The notes under the pieces are model-generated. The model saw only the letters and a list, made by a program, of their open reading frames with translations. It did not search any database and was not told where the DNA came from. From JBBRDU01 sp038230335 (lineage in GTDB: Bacteria; Verrucomicrobiota; Verrucomicrobiia; Chthoniobacterales; UBA10450): 64,000 nt of DNA. Shown piece after piece: positions 27,301 to 34,066 of the stretch (the first letter of the stretch is position 1; each line of letters opens with the position of its first letter). The stretch is taken from contig JBBRNL010000002.1 of assembly GCA_038230335.1 (NCBI GenBank), positions 62,001-126,000 of the forward strand, in the 5' to 3' direction. A program made the translations under genes and the position numbers.

Positions 27301-27582
27301 TCCCCGTCCTCGATCCGTATCCGGTTCGCGTTCCCAGAATCCAAGCGCTTCGTCGAGGTGCGGCGAAGCGATGAAGAGAGCCTCACGGATTTCGAGGCGC
27401 GATACGATATCGCGAAGACGGACGCGCAACTGGGCTCGATCGTGGACGAGCATCCGATCCAGGCTGGCCAGATCGCCTAACGATCCCATTGATTGCAGCC
27501 CTTCACTCCACGAGAGCAATTCATCGAACGGCAGCAAAGGCGTGCGCAAGGCGAAAAACCCTGATGAATTAAATTCCTTCAC
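24331..27582 (-). CDS. LanB-type lantibiotic dehydratase, full length
   Basis: About 1083 residues if translation starts at GTG 27582; longer starts up to TTG 27702 are open but unconserved, and no strong ribosome site decides. The N-terminus reads EFNSSGFFALRTPLLPFDEL, a hallmark of the LanB glutamylation domain, which extends over ~700 residues (YFFRMAGRATPFGLFAG is another conserved stretch). From about residue 830 comes the SpaB-type C-terminal elimination domain: WFFIRYNDPDLHLRLRFHG and QLDTYEREIERYGG. Family enzymes glutamylate Ser/Thr using Glu-tRNA and eliminate to dehydroamino acids. Two precursor genes follow. No LanC, protease or transporter gene is adjacent. Confidence 0.88.
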   Translation of the reverse strand: MKEFNSSGFFALRTPLLPFDELLSWSEGLQSMGSLGDLASLDRMLVHDRAQLRVRLRDIVSRLEIREALFIASPHLDEALGFWEREPDTDRGRGIERALLRYFFRMAGRATPFGLFAGSSVGLLGGETHLVVAERANYQRHTRLSMNYLFALTESLRGDHTLRRAFTYRPNSSLCRVAGRLRYAASRLKDKDLSYHLVVLEDAHYLASTLACAGPGAAFAALAAALVHGNVTLKEAEAYIDELIDSQILVADIPLSVTGDEPLDRLIEHFREHPETISIAERLDEVRAELAAMDIAGLAVPPSRYRLAARLLDGLPAEPDLSRLFQIDLIKPARKATLGKTVLAEIARGVELLYRLEIPVGPNELTRFRDRFTQRYEMREVPLMETLDEEDGVGFGSGLDTTPLLEGLHFPFAPDAVDPPWGDREKVLIRKLSEVLQSGSQEMALTSDDLDEMANPNPPSLPAAFSATAVVAASSDDALARGDFRVVLNSGSGPAGASALGRFCHADAELRKHVEKHLRTEESFQPDAIFAEIVHLPEGRAGFLCRPTLRVHEIPYLGFPSMDFSEQIAVSDLTVSVRNERIVLRSTKRNREVIPRMTNSHNYDLGSLGVYEFLCALQRQGVHREWGFTWGLLRHAPFLPRVVTGRLVLRRAQWRVEKKELKSFVEVRDAALFQFVQSWRAKRCLPRWVTVTERDHRLPVDFDNVLSVEMFVHLVRNREELLLVEIYPGPDELCARGPEGRFIHELIVPFSKTSPIRHPTNEPASHTAGSETTRASLPKNVAESPIVRTFPPGSEWLFAKLYAGSVAGEEMLLEVIAPLVQKVLASGAVDRWFFIRYNDPDLHLRLRFHGPPDKLQTEIFPALQSALVPLVKDGRLRRWQLDTYEREIERYGGSEGIILAERLFHADSEAVLKVMAMLDRGDEGLDERWRLTLRGIDTLLTDFGLDLESKCKLFNRIPKSISEIAGTDSSLLDELSEKFRRERKSLEDLLDPACDQKSPLSPGFDILRLRSEQMIPIVADWNARQRAGRLLVSLNDFAASCVHMHVNRMLRSAHREQELVIYDFLSRLYKSRAAAGAASRDLA

Positions 27583-27836
27583 GAACAAGCGTATTGTCCC
27601 AAGGCAATGAAGCAGATGGCCCACATGAACACCACACAAACGGGAGGCTCGATTCCCGCCATCGGCAAATCTTGAGATCGGACTGCGTCCGTACCGGCAC
27701 AATGAAACAACCTAATTAGCTGCGAATCACGCTCTTGATCGTGACTTCAGTCGCCTAACTAATCGATGAGTCCGACGACCCTCGCTTGGCGCGATGTTGG
27801 AGCATTGGCCGTGGTTGGAACAACTTCGCGAGATTC

Positions 27837-28466
27837 TCACATCCGCAGGACGGGCCTGCCGGTGCGGCGGCGAAGGAAGAGGCCAAGACCGAGCCCGCCC
27901 ATCCCGAGCAGGCTCCAGCTGGCAGGCTCGGGCACCGAAACCGAGCCCACCGTCCCGGCGTAATTCTGGGGACTGTTGGGCTGAGACGTTAGGGACGGAA
28001 TAGCGAGCGAGGAGCTCCCGTTGGTCGGGAGCGACGTGTAATTAATCTGTCCCTGGACTGTCCCGTTGAATATGATCGAACTCGCATCGGAGAAGAGGAA
28101 ATTGGCGGGAAGGGGGAAATCCGGAGTTGGGCCGCCCAACGATGGAAGGTTCGAAGTGGCAATTAAGAGCGCGTGATTATTGGTTGGGCTAGGGGTATTC
28201 GCTGGAAAAGTGAACACGTGAGTGAGGCTGGTGGACTGCTCGGTCACCGTGATGGATATTCCGTTGGTGGATTGCTGACCAGACGAAGTGGTAAATAACT
28301 CGATGTACTGCACGGAGCCATCCAGATTCGTGTAAAGCTCGCGGATTTCCCAAAGATGGAAACTCGCAGAAGCGGTCGGGGGAAGGATAAAAGCGGCAAG
28401 GACCAGGGCGAGTAAAGGTAAAACGCTCCCACCCCGGGTATTGCGACGGGAAGTGGTAACGTTCAT
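27837..28466 (-). CDS. PEP-CTERM sorting-domain protein, lamin-tail-like
   Basis: A 209-residue exported protein. It has a signal peptide (LPLLALVLAAFILPPTASAS), a ~140-residue beta-rich domain (FHLWEIRELYTNLDGSVQYI, resembling the start of lamin-tail-like domains) and a C-terminal sorting signal. The sorting signal is VPEPASW, a hydrophobic stretch and the basic end RRRTGR. PEP-CTERM signals are processed by an exosortase, for which no gene is in the window. A good promoter precedes it. It is probably a single-gene unit upstream of, but separate from, the LanB gene. Confidence 0.88.
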   Translation of the reverse strand: MNVTTSRRNTRGGSVLPLLALVLAAFILPPTASASFHLWEIRELYTNLDGSVQYIELFTTSSGQQSTNGISITVTEQSTSLTHVFTFPANTPSPTNNHALLIATSNLPSLGGPTPDFPLPANFLFSDASSIIFNGTVQGQINYTSLPTNGSSSLAIPSLTSQPNSPQNYAGTVGSVSVPEPASWSLLGMGGLGLGLFLRRRTGRPVLRM

Positions 28467-28488
28467 GGCTTTGGAGTGGTTGAGTAAA

Positions 28489-28517
28489 GTTATATTCGGC
28501 TAGCCTTGAAATGGCAA
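28489..28517 (-). promoter_or_regulatory. predicted promoter of the PEP-CTERM gene
   Basis: Minus-strand TTGCCA (28517-28512) and TATAAC (28494-28489) have a 17-base spacer. Transcription would begin near 28482, giving a leader of only ~16 bases before ATG 28466, without a clear Shine-Dalgarno sequence. Confidence 0.55.
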
Positions 28518-28552
28518 GCAGGATGAGCGGGCCGATGGAATCGGCTAGACGT

Positions 28553-28597
28553 CAGCCCGAAGGGTGAGTGAGCGGGGGCGAACGAATCAATCGAAGT
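28553..28597. repeat. imperfect direct repeat, left flank of the beta-helix gene
   Basis: The sequence CAGCCCGAAGGGTGAGTGAG followed by CGGGGGCGAACG and AATCAATCGAAGT matches, with a few changes, 30918-30964 on the other side of the beta-helix gene, in the same orientation. Apart from this repeat and the promoter at 28489-28517, nothing is recognised in 28467-28791. Confidence 0.6.
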
Positions 28598-28791
28598 CTG
28601 CGCACCCCGTGAACCTTGGGTGTCTAAAAGATACCTGTAAGTTCGCGACCTGGTTGTCCGAATTGGAGCTTCCAAGACGGCCGAAAATCAGACAATTAGG
28701 TCGAGAAGGTACACCGGCGGAAGCGTAAGACGAAAGATGGGGAGATAAGCTCGGGCGCCCCGCGGCGGTTGAGCCGGTCGCATTTCAGCAC

Positions 28792-30798
28792 CTAGTGGTG
28801 CTTCTTCTTGGCCACGACGACGTCGAAAGAAGCCGTCGACGTATTGCCGCAGTGGTCGGCCGCGCTGACGTGCACGGTAGTCGTGCCAATTGGAAAGAAA
28901 CTTCCTGATGGCGGGCTCGCCGTCGTCGAAACCGGACCATCTTCCGGGTCAACCGCGCTAACCCCGAAACTAACGAACGCCCCTCTTTGGTGGTTCACTT
29001 TCCTGCCTTGTGCGGTCGCATTGATCGTGCCCGGCACGGCAATGACCGGCGGATTGCTATCGCAGTCTGTCACCTGAACCGACGCCGAAAACTCCGAAGT
29101 GTTGCCGACCGGGTCAGTCGCCGTCGCCGTCGCGAGTCGTCCGTTGCTCACCGAAAAGTTGAAAACGGCGTTGAACGATACGTTGCCACCCAGTCCGGTG
29201 GTCACGTTGACGAAACCAAGAAACTCCTGTCCCTCGGCCGGGAGCCCTAACGGGTCGACGTCACTGGCGAAGAATTCGATGCGGTAAGTCGTATTAGGTG
29301 CGCCTTGCAGGGTGCCCGTGATGGTGGTGACGCCTCCTAGAGACATCGCGGAAGTCAACACCGGAAAGTTTTGAAAATTATTCGGGTCGTTCGCCGCGCC
29401 GTGACTCTTGGAATCGTTCGGCGTCAGGCCATCGTCGCGCGGGAATGAAAAGCTGTTCGTGAGGTCGATCCCGAGCAGCGGAGTCGGCATCGACGACGCG
29501 GTCAGGTAATCGCGTCCATTTTCGAAAATGCTGTTTCCCAAAATGGCGTTGGCGACATTTGGCTGCCCGGAGAGCGCCACGGGATTGCCGAAGACAGCGA
29601 TGCCCCCGGTTCCATTAAATTCGACGAGGTTACCTGCGCCGGCCGTCGTTCCGCCTATCGAGTTGGAAGACACACCGGGCTCGTTCGCTTGCGCGGGACC
29701 AAGCGGCTGGACGAGACCGTTCGAGCTCCGCAAAGCAATGCCGTGCAGCAGGTTCTTCGCCGGCGTCACGCCGTTAGCTCCGACGCCCAAGTAGTTGCCC
29801 TGAATAACATTCTGCTGCGCGCCATTGTCGAGTTCGATGCCATCGGCATTGAAGCCAATAACGTTGCGGGCACTAGCGACCGTGCCTCCAATGGTGTTGA
29901 GGTTGCCGCCGCTGATTTCGATTCCAAACAGGTTGTTGCCTTCGGCTGAGCCTGGAGCCGGCGCCGGCTCGGTCCGATTGCCGACACTGCTCTTTCCGTC
30001 CGCGGCCACGCCGACGAAGTTGCCCTGAACCATATTGCCGGTGGCCGGAGTGACCAGCGTGCCAAGGATGTGAATGCCGTCTATGGCATTGCCCGAGACG
30101 AGGTTGCGGTCGGCCACACTGGTTGAGCCGATCAGATTATTGGAAGCGTTTTCGATGCGAATGCCGTCGCCGCTGCTCGGGAAGGTTCCGTTAGGCATCC
30201 GCGTCGTCCCACTCGGGTCGACGCCGATGAAGTTGCCAAAAATCGCATTGCCGTTGCTCTGGATCACGAGGCCGTTGCCCGCGAAATTGGAAATGTCCAA
30301 GCCCATGATCGTGCTGAAATCGCTGCCGGAGCCGAGGATCAACCCGTCCACCCCCGCGCCGGCACCGGTGCCGTTCAACTCCATGAGGAGCACGGCGTTG
30401 TCCGCGTTGGCCAGAGTGTTGATGCTGGCCACGCCCTGAGTGTACCCATTGATGGTCAACGGTTTGACGATCGTCGGCAGCGCCGACGTGGCGTTGATCG
30501 TCTTCACCCCAGCGCCCGCGATGTTGAAGTTAATTGTGTCGTTGGTGCCGTAGGCTCCAACCGCCACCACGTCGGCGTTGACGTTGCTGCCCTGGTTGAT
30601 CGACGTGATGGACTCGCGGAGCGTGACCAGGCCATCGACCGCGATCGTGTCACCAGTGCCTGTAACCGTAATCGTAGCCCCGTTGACCGCGGCAGGTTGC
30701 AGGATAGAAAAGAAGCAAAGGCCAGCAAGGCAGGCCCACGCAAAACCCAGCAAAGGGGGAAGAGATTTGATGTCGCTGCGCTTTGTTGAACGGTTCAA
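28792..30798 (-). CDS. secreted parallel beta-helix protein with C-terminal HYR domain
   Basis: From TTG 30798 the product has 668 residues; the frame is open up to 30957, but that extension runs through repeat DNA and lacks similarity, so the start is uncertain. A signal-type hydrophobic segment (FAWACLAGLCFFSILQPAAV) comes first. The body holds right-handed beta-helix repeats rich in N/G (NLIGSTSVADRNLVSGNAID, NTIGGTVASARNVIGFNADG, NVIQGNYLGVGANGVTP) preceded by a CSLREA-like VTLRESITSIN. A HYR-type domain (PPVIAVPGTINATA to DHCGNTSTASF) ends in a basic KKKHH tail. Such proteins are surface or secreted, sometimes polysaccharide-acting; no catalytic site is identified. Confidence 0.78.
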   Translation of the reverse strand: MNRSTKRSDIKSLPPLLGFAWACLAGLCFFSILQPAAVNGATITVTGTGDTIAVDGLVTLRESITSINQGSNVNADVVAVGAYGTNDTINFNIAGAGVKTINATSALPTIVKPLTINGYTQGVASINTLANADNAVLLMELNGTGAGAGVDGLILGSGSDFSTIMGLDISNFAGNGLVIQSNGNAIFGNFIGVDPSGTTRMPNGTFPSSGDGIRIENASNNLIGSTSVADRNLVSGNAIDGIHILGTLVTPATGNMVQGNFVGVAADGKSSVGNRTEPAPAPGSAEGNNLFGIEISGGNLNTIGGTVASARNVIGFNADGIELDNGAQQNVIQGNYLGVGANGVTPAKNLLHGIALRSSNGLVQPLGPAQANEPGVSSNSIGGTTAGAGNLVEFNGTGGIAVFGNPVALSGQPNVANAILGNSIFENGRDYLTASSMPTPLLGIDLTNSFSFPRDDGLTPNDSKSHGAANDPNNFQNFPVLTSAMSLGGVTTITGTLQGAPNTTYRIEFFASDVDPLGLPAEGQEFLGFVNVTTGLGGNVSFNAVFNFSVSNGRLATATATDPVGNTSEFSASVQVTDCDSNPPVIAVPGTINATAQGRKVNHQRGAFVSFGVSAVDPEDGPVSTTASPPSGSFFPIGTTTVHVSAADHCGNTSTASFDVVVAKKKHH

Positions 30799-30868
30799 GC
30801 GACCGCAGGGTAGGAAGGTTGAGACCTGCAAGTCAACCACTTTGGAAGGACCCGCAAAGAAACCCAGT

Positions 30869-30885
30869 GTGTCCCCGGCGGGAAT
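30869..30885. repeat. 17-bp copy of the tRNA-Arg 3' end
   Basis: GTGTCCCCGGCGGGAAT is identical to 31018-31034, which is the 3' acceptor/T-arm end of the tRNA-Arg gene. It is followed by a second tRNA-end-like stretch (GGAGCCGACGGGAGTCGA). Duplicated tRNA 3' ends are usual scars of site-specific integration, but no integrase is seen. Confidence 0.7.
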
Positions 30886-30917
30886 GGAGCCGACGGGAGT
30901 CGAGCGACATAGACCAT

Positions 30918-30964
30918 AGCCCCGAATGGGGTGAGAGAGCGGGAGCGAGCGAATCAATCGAAGT
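30918..30964. repeat. imperfect direct repeat, right flank of the beta-helix gene
   Basis: AGCCCCGAATGGGGTGAGAG, then AGCGGGAGCGAGCG and AATCAATCGAAGT, repeats 28553-28597 in the same orientation. It lies between the beta-helix gene and tRNA-Arg(CCU), just beyond the 17-bp tRNA-end copy. Confidence 0.6.
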
Positions 30965-31018
30965 TCACGTCAGCGCGATACGCTCCGGCAAACTGATGCG
31001 AACAGCGTTACACGAGAG

Positions 31019-31090
31019 TGTCCCCGGCGGGAATCGAACCCACATTTAAGGTTTAGGAAACCCTCGTTTTATCCGTTGAACTACGGGGAC
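31019..31090 (-). tRNA. tRNA-Arg (anticodon CCU)
   Basis: A 72-base cloverleaf on the minus strand. The 7-bp acceptor stem GTCCCCG/CGGGGAC carries discriminator A. The D-arm is GTTC...AAAC. The anticodon stem AGGGT/ACCTT encloses the loop TTCCTAA with anticodon CCT, the variable loop has four bases, and the T-arm is GTGGG-TTCGATT-CCCGC. CCA is not encoded. It reads AGG codons. It is the only tRNA gene found in the window, and its 3' end is partly duplicated at 30869-30885. Confidence 0.95.
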
Positions 31091-31106
31091 CTGAAATAGC
31101 GGGGTC

Positions 31107-32588
31107 TCAGGCGCGGTGGCCTGATTTACGACGCCGCGCTAACTTGGCACCGCACACTGTCGCTGCAAGAAAGGCGACAGCAAATGTGGCTGGTTCCGGA
31201 ACAGCAGTGATTTGAAAGGTTCCGTTCAACCTTAGAATGGAGTCGACCTGAGTTATGAGGAGGGTGCCGTTATTGGGATCGACGGTGACAAAGTCACCAC
31301 GCGAACCGCCCGACGCAATGACTGTCTTGTGCGACGGATCGGCCAGATCGATTTCTACAACTTCGCCAAAATTCGTATTGGCGAAAAGCTCACCACTCAG
31401 GGTCCCTGCTCCCAAAGCAACTCCATCGACGCCGGGGACCAATCCGGAATCGAAAACCAGAGCGTGCGTACCAACGTCAAACCCGAGAATGCGTTGTCCC
31501 AGAACAGCGGCGTAAAGAGTCAAACCATCGGCGGACAGAATCAATCCGTCGGCGTTAATATTCGTGACGAATGGCGTCGCGGTCTTCGCGATCGGGTCGA
31601 CATCAAAGATGGTGTTCTGATTCACGGTCGAGACGAATAAGTGCCCGGTAAATGGATTCGCCGCAATGCCCCGGCCATTCACCCCTGTCACAATCGTTTG
31701 ATTGAACGTCCCGTCGGGATTCAGTTGGCTGACGGCGGGAGTGGTATGCTGGCCCAGATAAATGTTGCCGCCCAGCGTAGCCAGTCCGACGGCACTAAAC
31801 GCACCATAACTTTGCCCGATCGGAGCGGAGGCCGCGGTCTGACCATTGGAATCCGTAGCAAAAAGACGGACGTTGCCGGGTGCGTCACTCACCAGCACGC
31901 CGCCTGAGGGAGTAAAAGTGATCCCAAGGGGCCCGGCGTTACCGCTGCTGCTTTGGGTGTCGGCAACGGGGAAGCCAGTGGCGAAGGTGCTTAGGCTCAA
32001 GCCTTGCGCAGCGCCAGCGGGAGTAACTGTCAGATGGCCGGAGGCGTTCGGAGCAGCGCCGAGTTGAATGTTGTCGACGAGAGAAGCGTTATCGACGGCG
32101 CTCGTAGAAATCCGGATCTGATCGAACAGGATGCCGGTGAAGCCGTAAAAGTCGTTTGCATTACCCGCCGGCAACGAAGTCGATGCAGTGGCGGTGGCCA
32201 CGACGTTTCCATTTAGCAACGCCGTGAAGGTGGTCGTTCCAGTCTGAGAACCAAGCGCGAACGCTGCCGACGTCTGCGCCTGCGTAAAGAAGATCGAGTA
32301 TGGATTCGATGCCGTGACATTCAACTGGAAGTTCCCAATATCGGGCGGATTGATGTCGTGACCGAAGGTGCTCGGGTCCGGGTTATAAAACGTATTTTGG
32401 AACGTCACGCCCAGATCCTGGTATTGCGTGCTCATCGGTGTGTTTTGCGAAAGTGGATGCTCGCTGAAGGTAATCGTCTCCGCGGGGCTTGATAAACCCG
32501 AACTGTTATTGAAAAACTGGGCCTTGACGGCGGGGCTAACGAGAAGAGTTAGCGCAAGAGTCCACGACGCGACTTGTAGGTTTCGCAT
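31107..32588 (-). CDS. PEP-CTERM protein with beta-propeller-like repeats
   Basis: From ATG 32588, 493 residues: signal peptide (ASWTLALTLLVSPAVKAQ), an N-terminal ~170-residue beta domain (ETITFSEHPLSQNTPMSTQY), and an NHL/SMP-30-like propeller with repeated strand patterns (GNIYLGQHTTPAVSQLNPDG, GHLFVSTVNQNTIFDVDPIA, LTLYAAVLGQRILGFDVGTH). The C-terminal sorting signal is VPEPATF, a hydrophobic helix and ARRRK. It is probably exported and processed by an exosortase. It ends 16 bases from the tRNA gene on the same strand. An earlier ATG at 32624 is less likely. Confidence 0.85.
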   Translation of the reverse strand: MRNLQVASWTLALTLLVSPAVKAQFFNNSSGLSSPAETITFSEHPLSQNTPMSTQYQDLGVTFQNTFYNPDPSTFGHDINPPDIGNFQLNVTASNPYSIFFTQAQTSAAFALGSQTGTTTFTALLNGNVVATATASTSLPAGNANDFYGFTGILFDQIRISTSAVDNASLVDNIQLGAAPNASGHLTVTPAGAAQGLSLSTFATGFPVADTQSSSGNAGPLGITFTPSGGVLVSDAPGNVRLFATDSNGQTAASAPIGQSYGAFSAVGLATLGGNIYLGQHTTPAVSQLNPDGTFNQTIVTGVNGRGIAANPFTGHLFVSTVNQNTIFDVDPIAKTATPFVTNINADGLILSADGLTLYAAVLGQRILGFDVGTHALVFDSGLVPGVDGVALGAGTLSGELFANTNFGEVVEIDLADPSHKTVIASGGSRGDFVTVDPNNGTLLITQVDSILRLNGTFQITAVPEPATFAVAFLAATVCGAKLARRRKSGHRA

Positions 32589-33093
32589 GCCATTGGCATA
32601 ACGGATAGGGAGAGGGAAAGGCAAGTGTATTCTTAACGTTTACGTAACTCAGCCGTGAAGAAAATCATGATAAGGGAAAGGCCGACGAATAGGAATTACA
32701 GGGCTGTGTTTGGGGCCATCGGTTAGGCGTGCGGGCGGTTTCGGTAAGCCGGTCGGTGAAGAGCGATTGGTCGGTATGAACGGTGACCCAAACATTAACT
32801 CTGCTACTTTAACCCGCCTATTGAGAAGACGATGGCAACGTTGAAAAAGGTGCCCGTAACTCCTCGTAAGATTCTGCTAAGCCGTCGTCTTTATTCAAAT
32901 CTAATTGCCGCAAACCCCATCTTGCGGCTGATCGATGCTAGTCTCTGATCTGGTTCTGCGCGTAAAGAACCGGAGACACTTGAAATAAGCGGGACGCGCG
33001 TGCACAAGTAAAGCGAAGCTGGTTTCCGATGAAGAAGAAACTCCGACAGCTCGCGTTCGCGTCGCCAGCAAAGATGATTATTGGAAGATAACA
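32589..33093. other. 505-base gap with one possible small ORF
   Basis: No recognised gene is present. A 38-codon frame at 32832-32948 on the plus strand (MATLKKVPVTPRKILLSRRL at its start) is Lys/Arg-rich and could encode a small basic peptide, but it has no clear ribosome site and no known relative. A longer minus-strand frame (32938-33330) is a shadow of the next gene. No RNA structure is evident. Confidence 0.3.
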
Positions 33094-33879
33094 ATGGACG
33101 AAAGGAAATCGGATCTCGTTGCCAAGGTACCGCAGGTAACGCTTCTCTTCTGGATCATTAAGATCCTGGCGACCACGCTCGGCGAGACCGGTGGCGATGC
33201 CGTCACCATGTCGTGGCTTGGCGAAACGACGGCCGAAGCCAAAGGCACCGGTTATCTGATCGGAACGGCAATCTTCGGTGTGATTTTCGTAGCCGCGGTG
33301 CTCGTGCAAATCAGGGCGAAAAAATTTCACCCGTTCCTCTACTGGCTAACGATCGTTGCAACGACCACGGTCGGGACCACCCTGGCGGACTATTGCACCA
33401 GATCGCTCGGCATCGGCTACACCGGCGGTTCGACGATCTTGTTGATCTTCGTGATTGCCTCGCTTTTGATCTGGCGTTGGGCGACCGGGAGCATATCGAT
33501 CGAAACGGTGGATACACCGAAGGTCGAGGTGTTTTATTGGGTGACGATCATGTTCTCGCAGACACTCGGGACGGCACTCGGCGATTGGGTCTCCGATACC
33601 AATGAAATGGGCTATATCGGGGCGGCCGCGGTGTTCGGTGGTCTACTTCTGCTAACCTTCCTTCTCTACTATTTCACGAGCCTTTCACGGGTCATTTTAT
33701 TTTGGGCGGCATTCATTTTGACTCGCCCGCTCGGCGCCGTCGTCGGCGACTTTCTCGATAAGCCGCTTGCAAAAGGAGGGCTGGCTTTAAGCCGTTACAC
33801 TGCATCGTTAGCGCTCCTGGTGGTAATCATCGCGTTGATTCTGATTTTCCCGCAGAAGCCGGCTTCGAAAGCGCATTGA
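33094..33879 (+). CDS. COG4705 membrane protein with four internal repeats
   Basis: A 261-residue polytopic protein of the COG4705 group, function unknown. The same signature appears four times at regular spacing: KILATTLGETGGDAV, ATTTVGTTLADYCTR, FSQTLGTALGDWVSD and LTRPLGAVVGDFLDK. Each sits at the end of one hydrophobic segment and before the next, about eight segments in all. The repeated polar T-x-G-x-x-x-x-D core suggests a four-fold pseudo-symmetric site such as an ion pathway; this is inference. It is a single gene. Confidence 0.8.
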   Translation: MDERKSDLVAKVPQVTLLFWIIKILATTLGETGGDAVTMSWLGETTAEAKGTGYLIGTAIFGVIFVAAVLVQIRAKKFHPFLYWLTIVATTTVGTTLADYCTRSLGIGYTGGSTILLIFVIASLLIWRWATGSISIETVDTPKVEVFYWVTIMFSQTLGTALGDWVSDTNEMGYIGAAAVFGGLLLLTFLLYYFTSLSRVILFWAAFILTRPLGAVVGDFLDKPLAKGGLALSRYTASLALLVVIIALILIFPQKPASKAH

Positions 33880-33995
33880 AGAAATCCGAAGAAGACGCCG
33901 TTCCGTAGGGCATGCCGCGCAGTGTGAATCAGCCGCGTGTCTGGCCACGTTAGGCGAAAACTAGCTGGGAAAGGACCGCCCGGCGAGAGAGACCC

Positions 33996-34027
33996 AAAAA
34001 AACGGCGCTCACCGGAATGAGCGCCGT
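33996..34027 (-). terminator. intrinsic terminator of the proximal dockerin gene
   Basis: On the minus strand a 10-bp stem ACGGCGCTCA/TGAGCGCCGT with a 6-base loop (34027-34002) is followed by a run of T (34002-33996). It lies 40 bases after the stop of the 1268-residue protein. Stem strength and T-run make it a clear rho-independent terminator. Confidence 0.9.
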
Positions 34028-34066
34028 CTTGAATCTTCGATGTTATTGGTTACGGCAACCCTGCCG

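Noticed and set aside
24331..27582. LanB as a peptide-aminoacyl-tRNA ligase (PEARL)
   Set aside because: PEARLs are small LanB forms lacking the elimination domain; here the SpaB-type C-terminal domain is present, so a dehydratase is the better call.
30868..30918. A second tRNA gene beside tRNA-Arg
   Set aside because: Only 3'-end fragments are present; no anticodon arm or complete acceptor stem can be folded.
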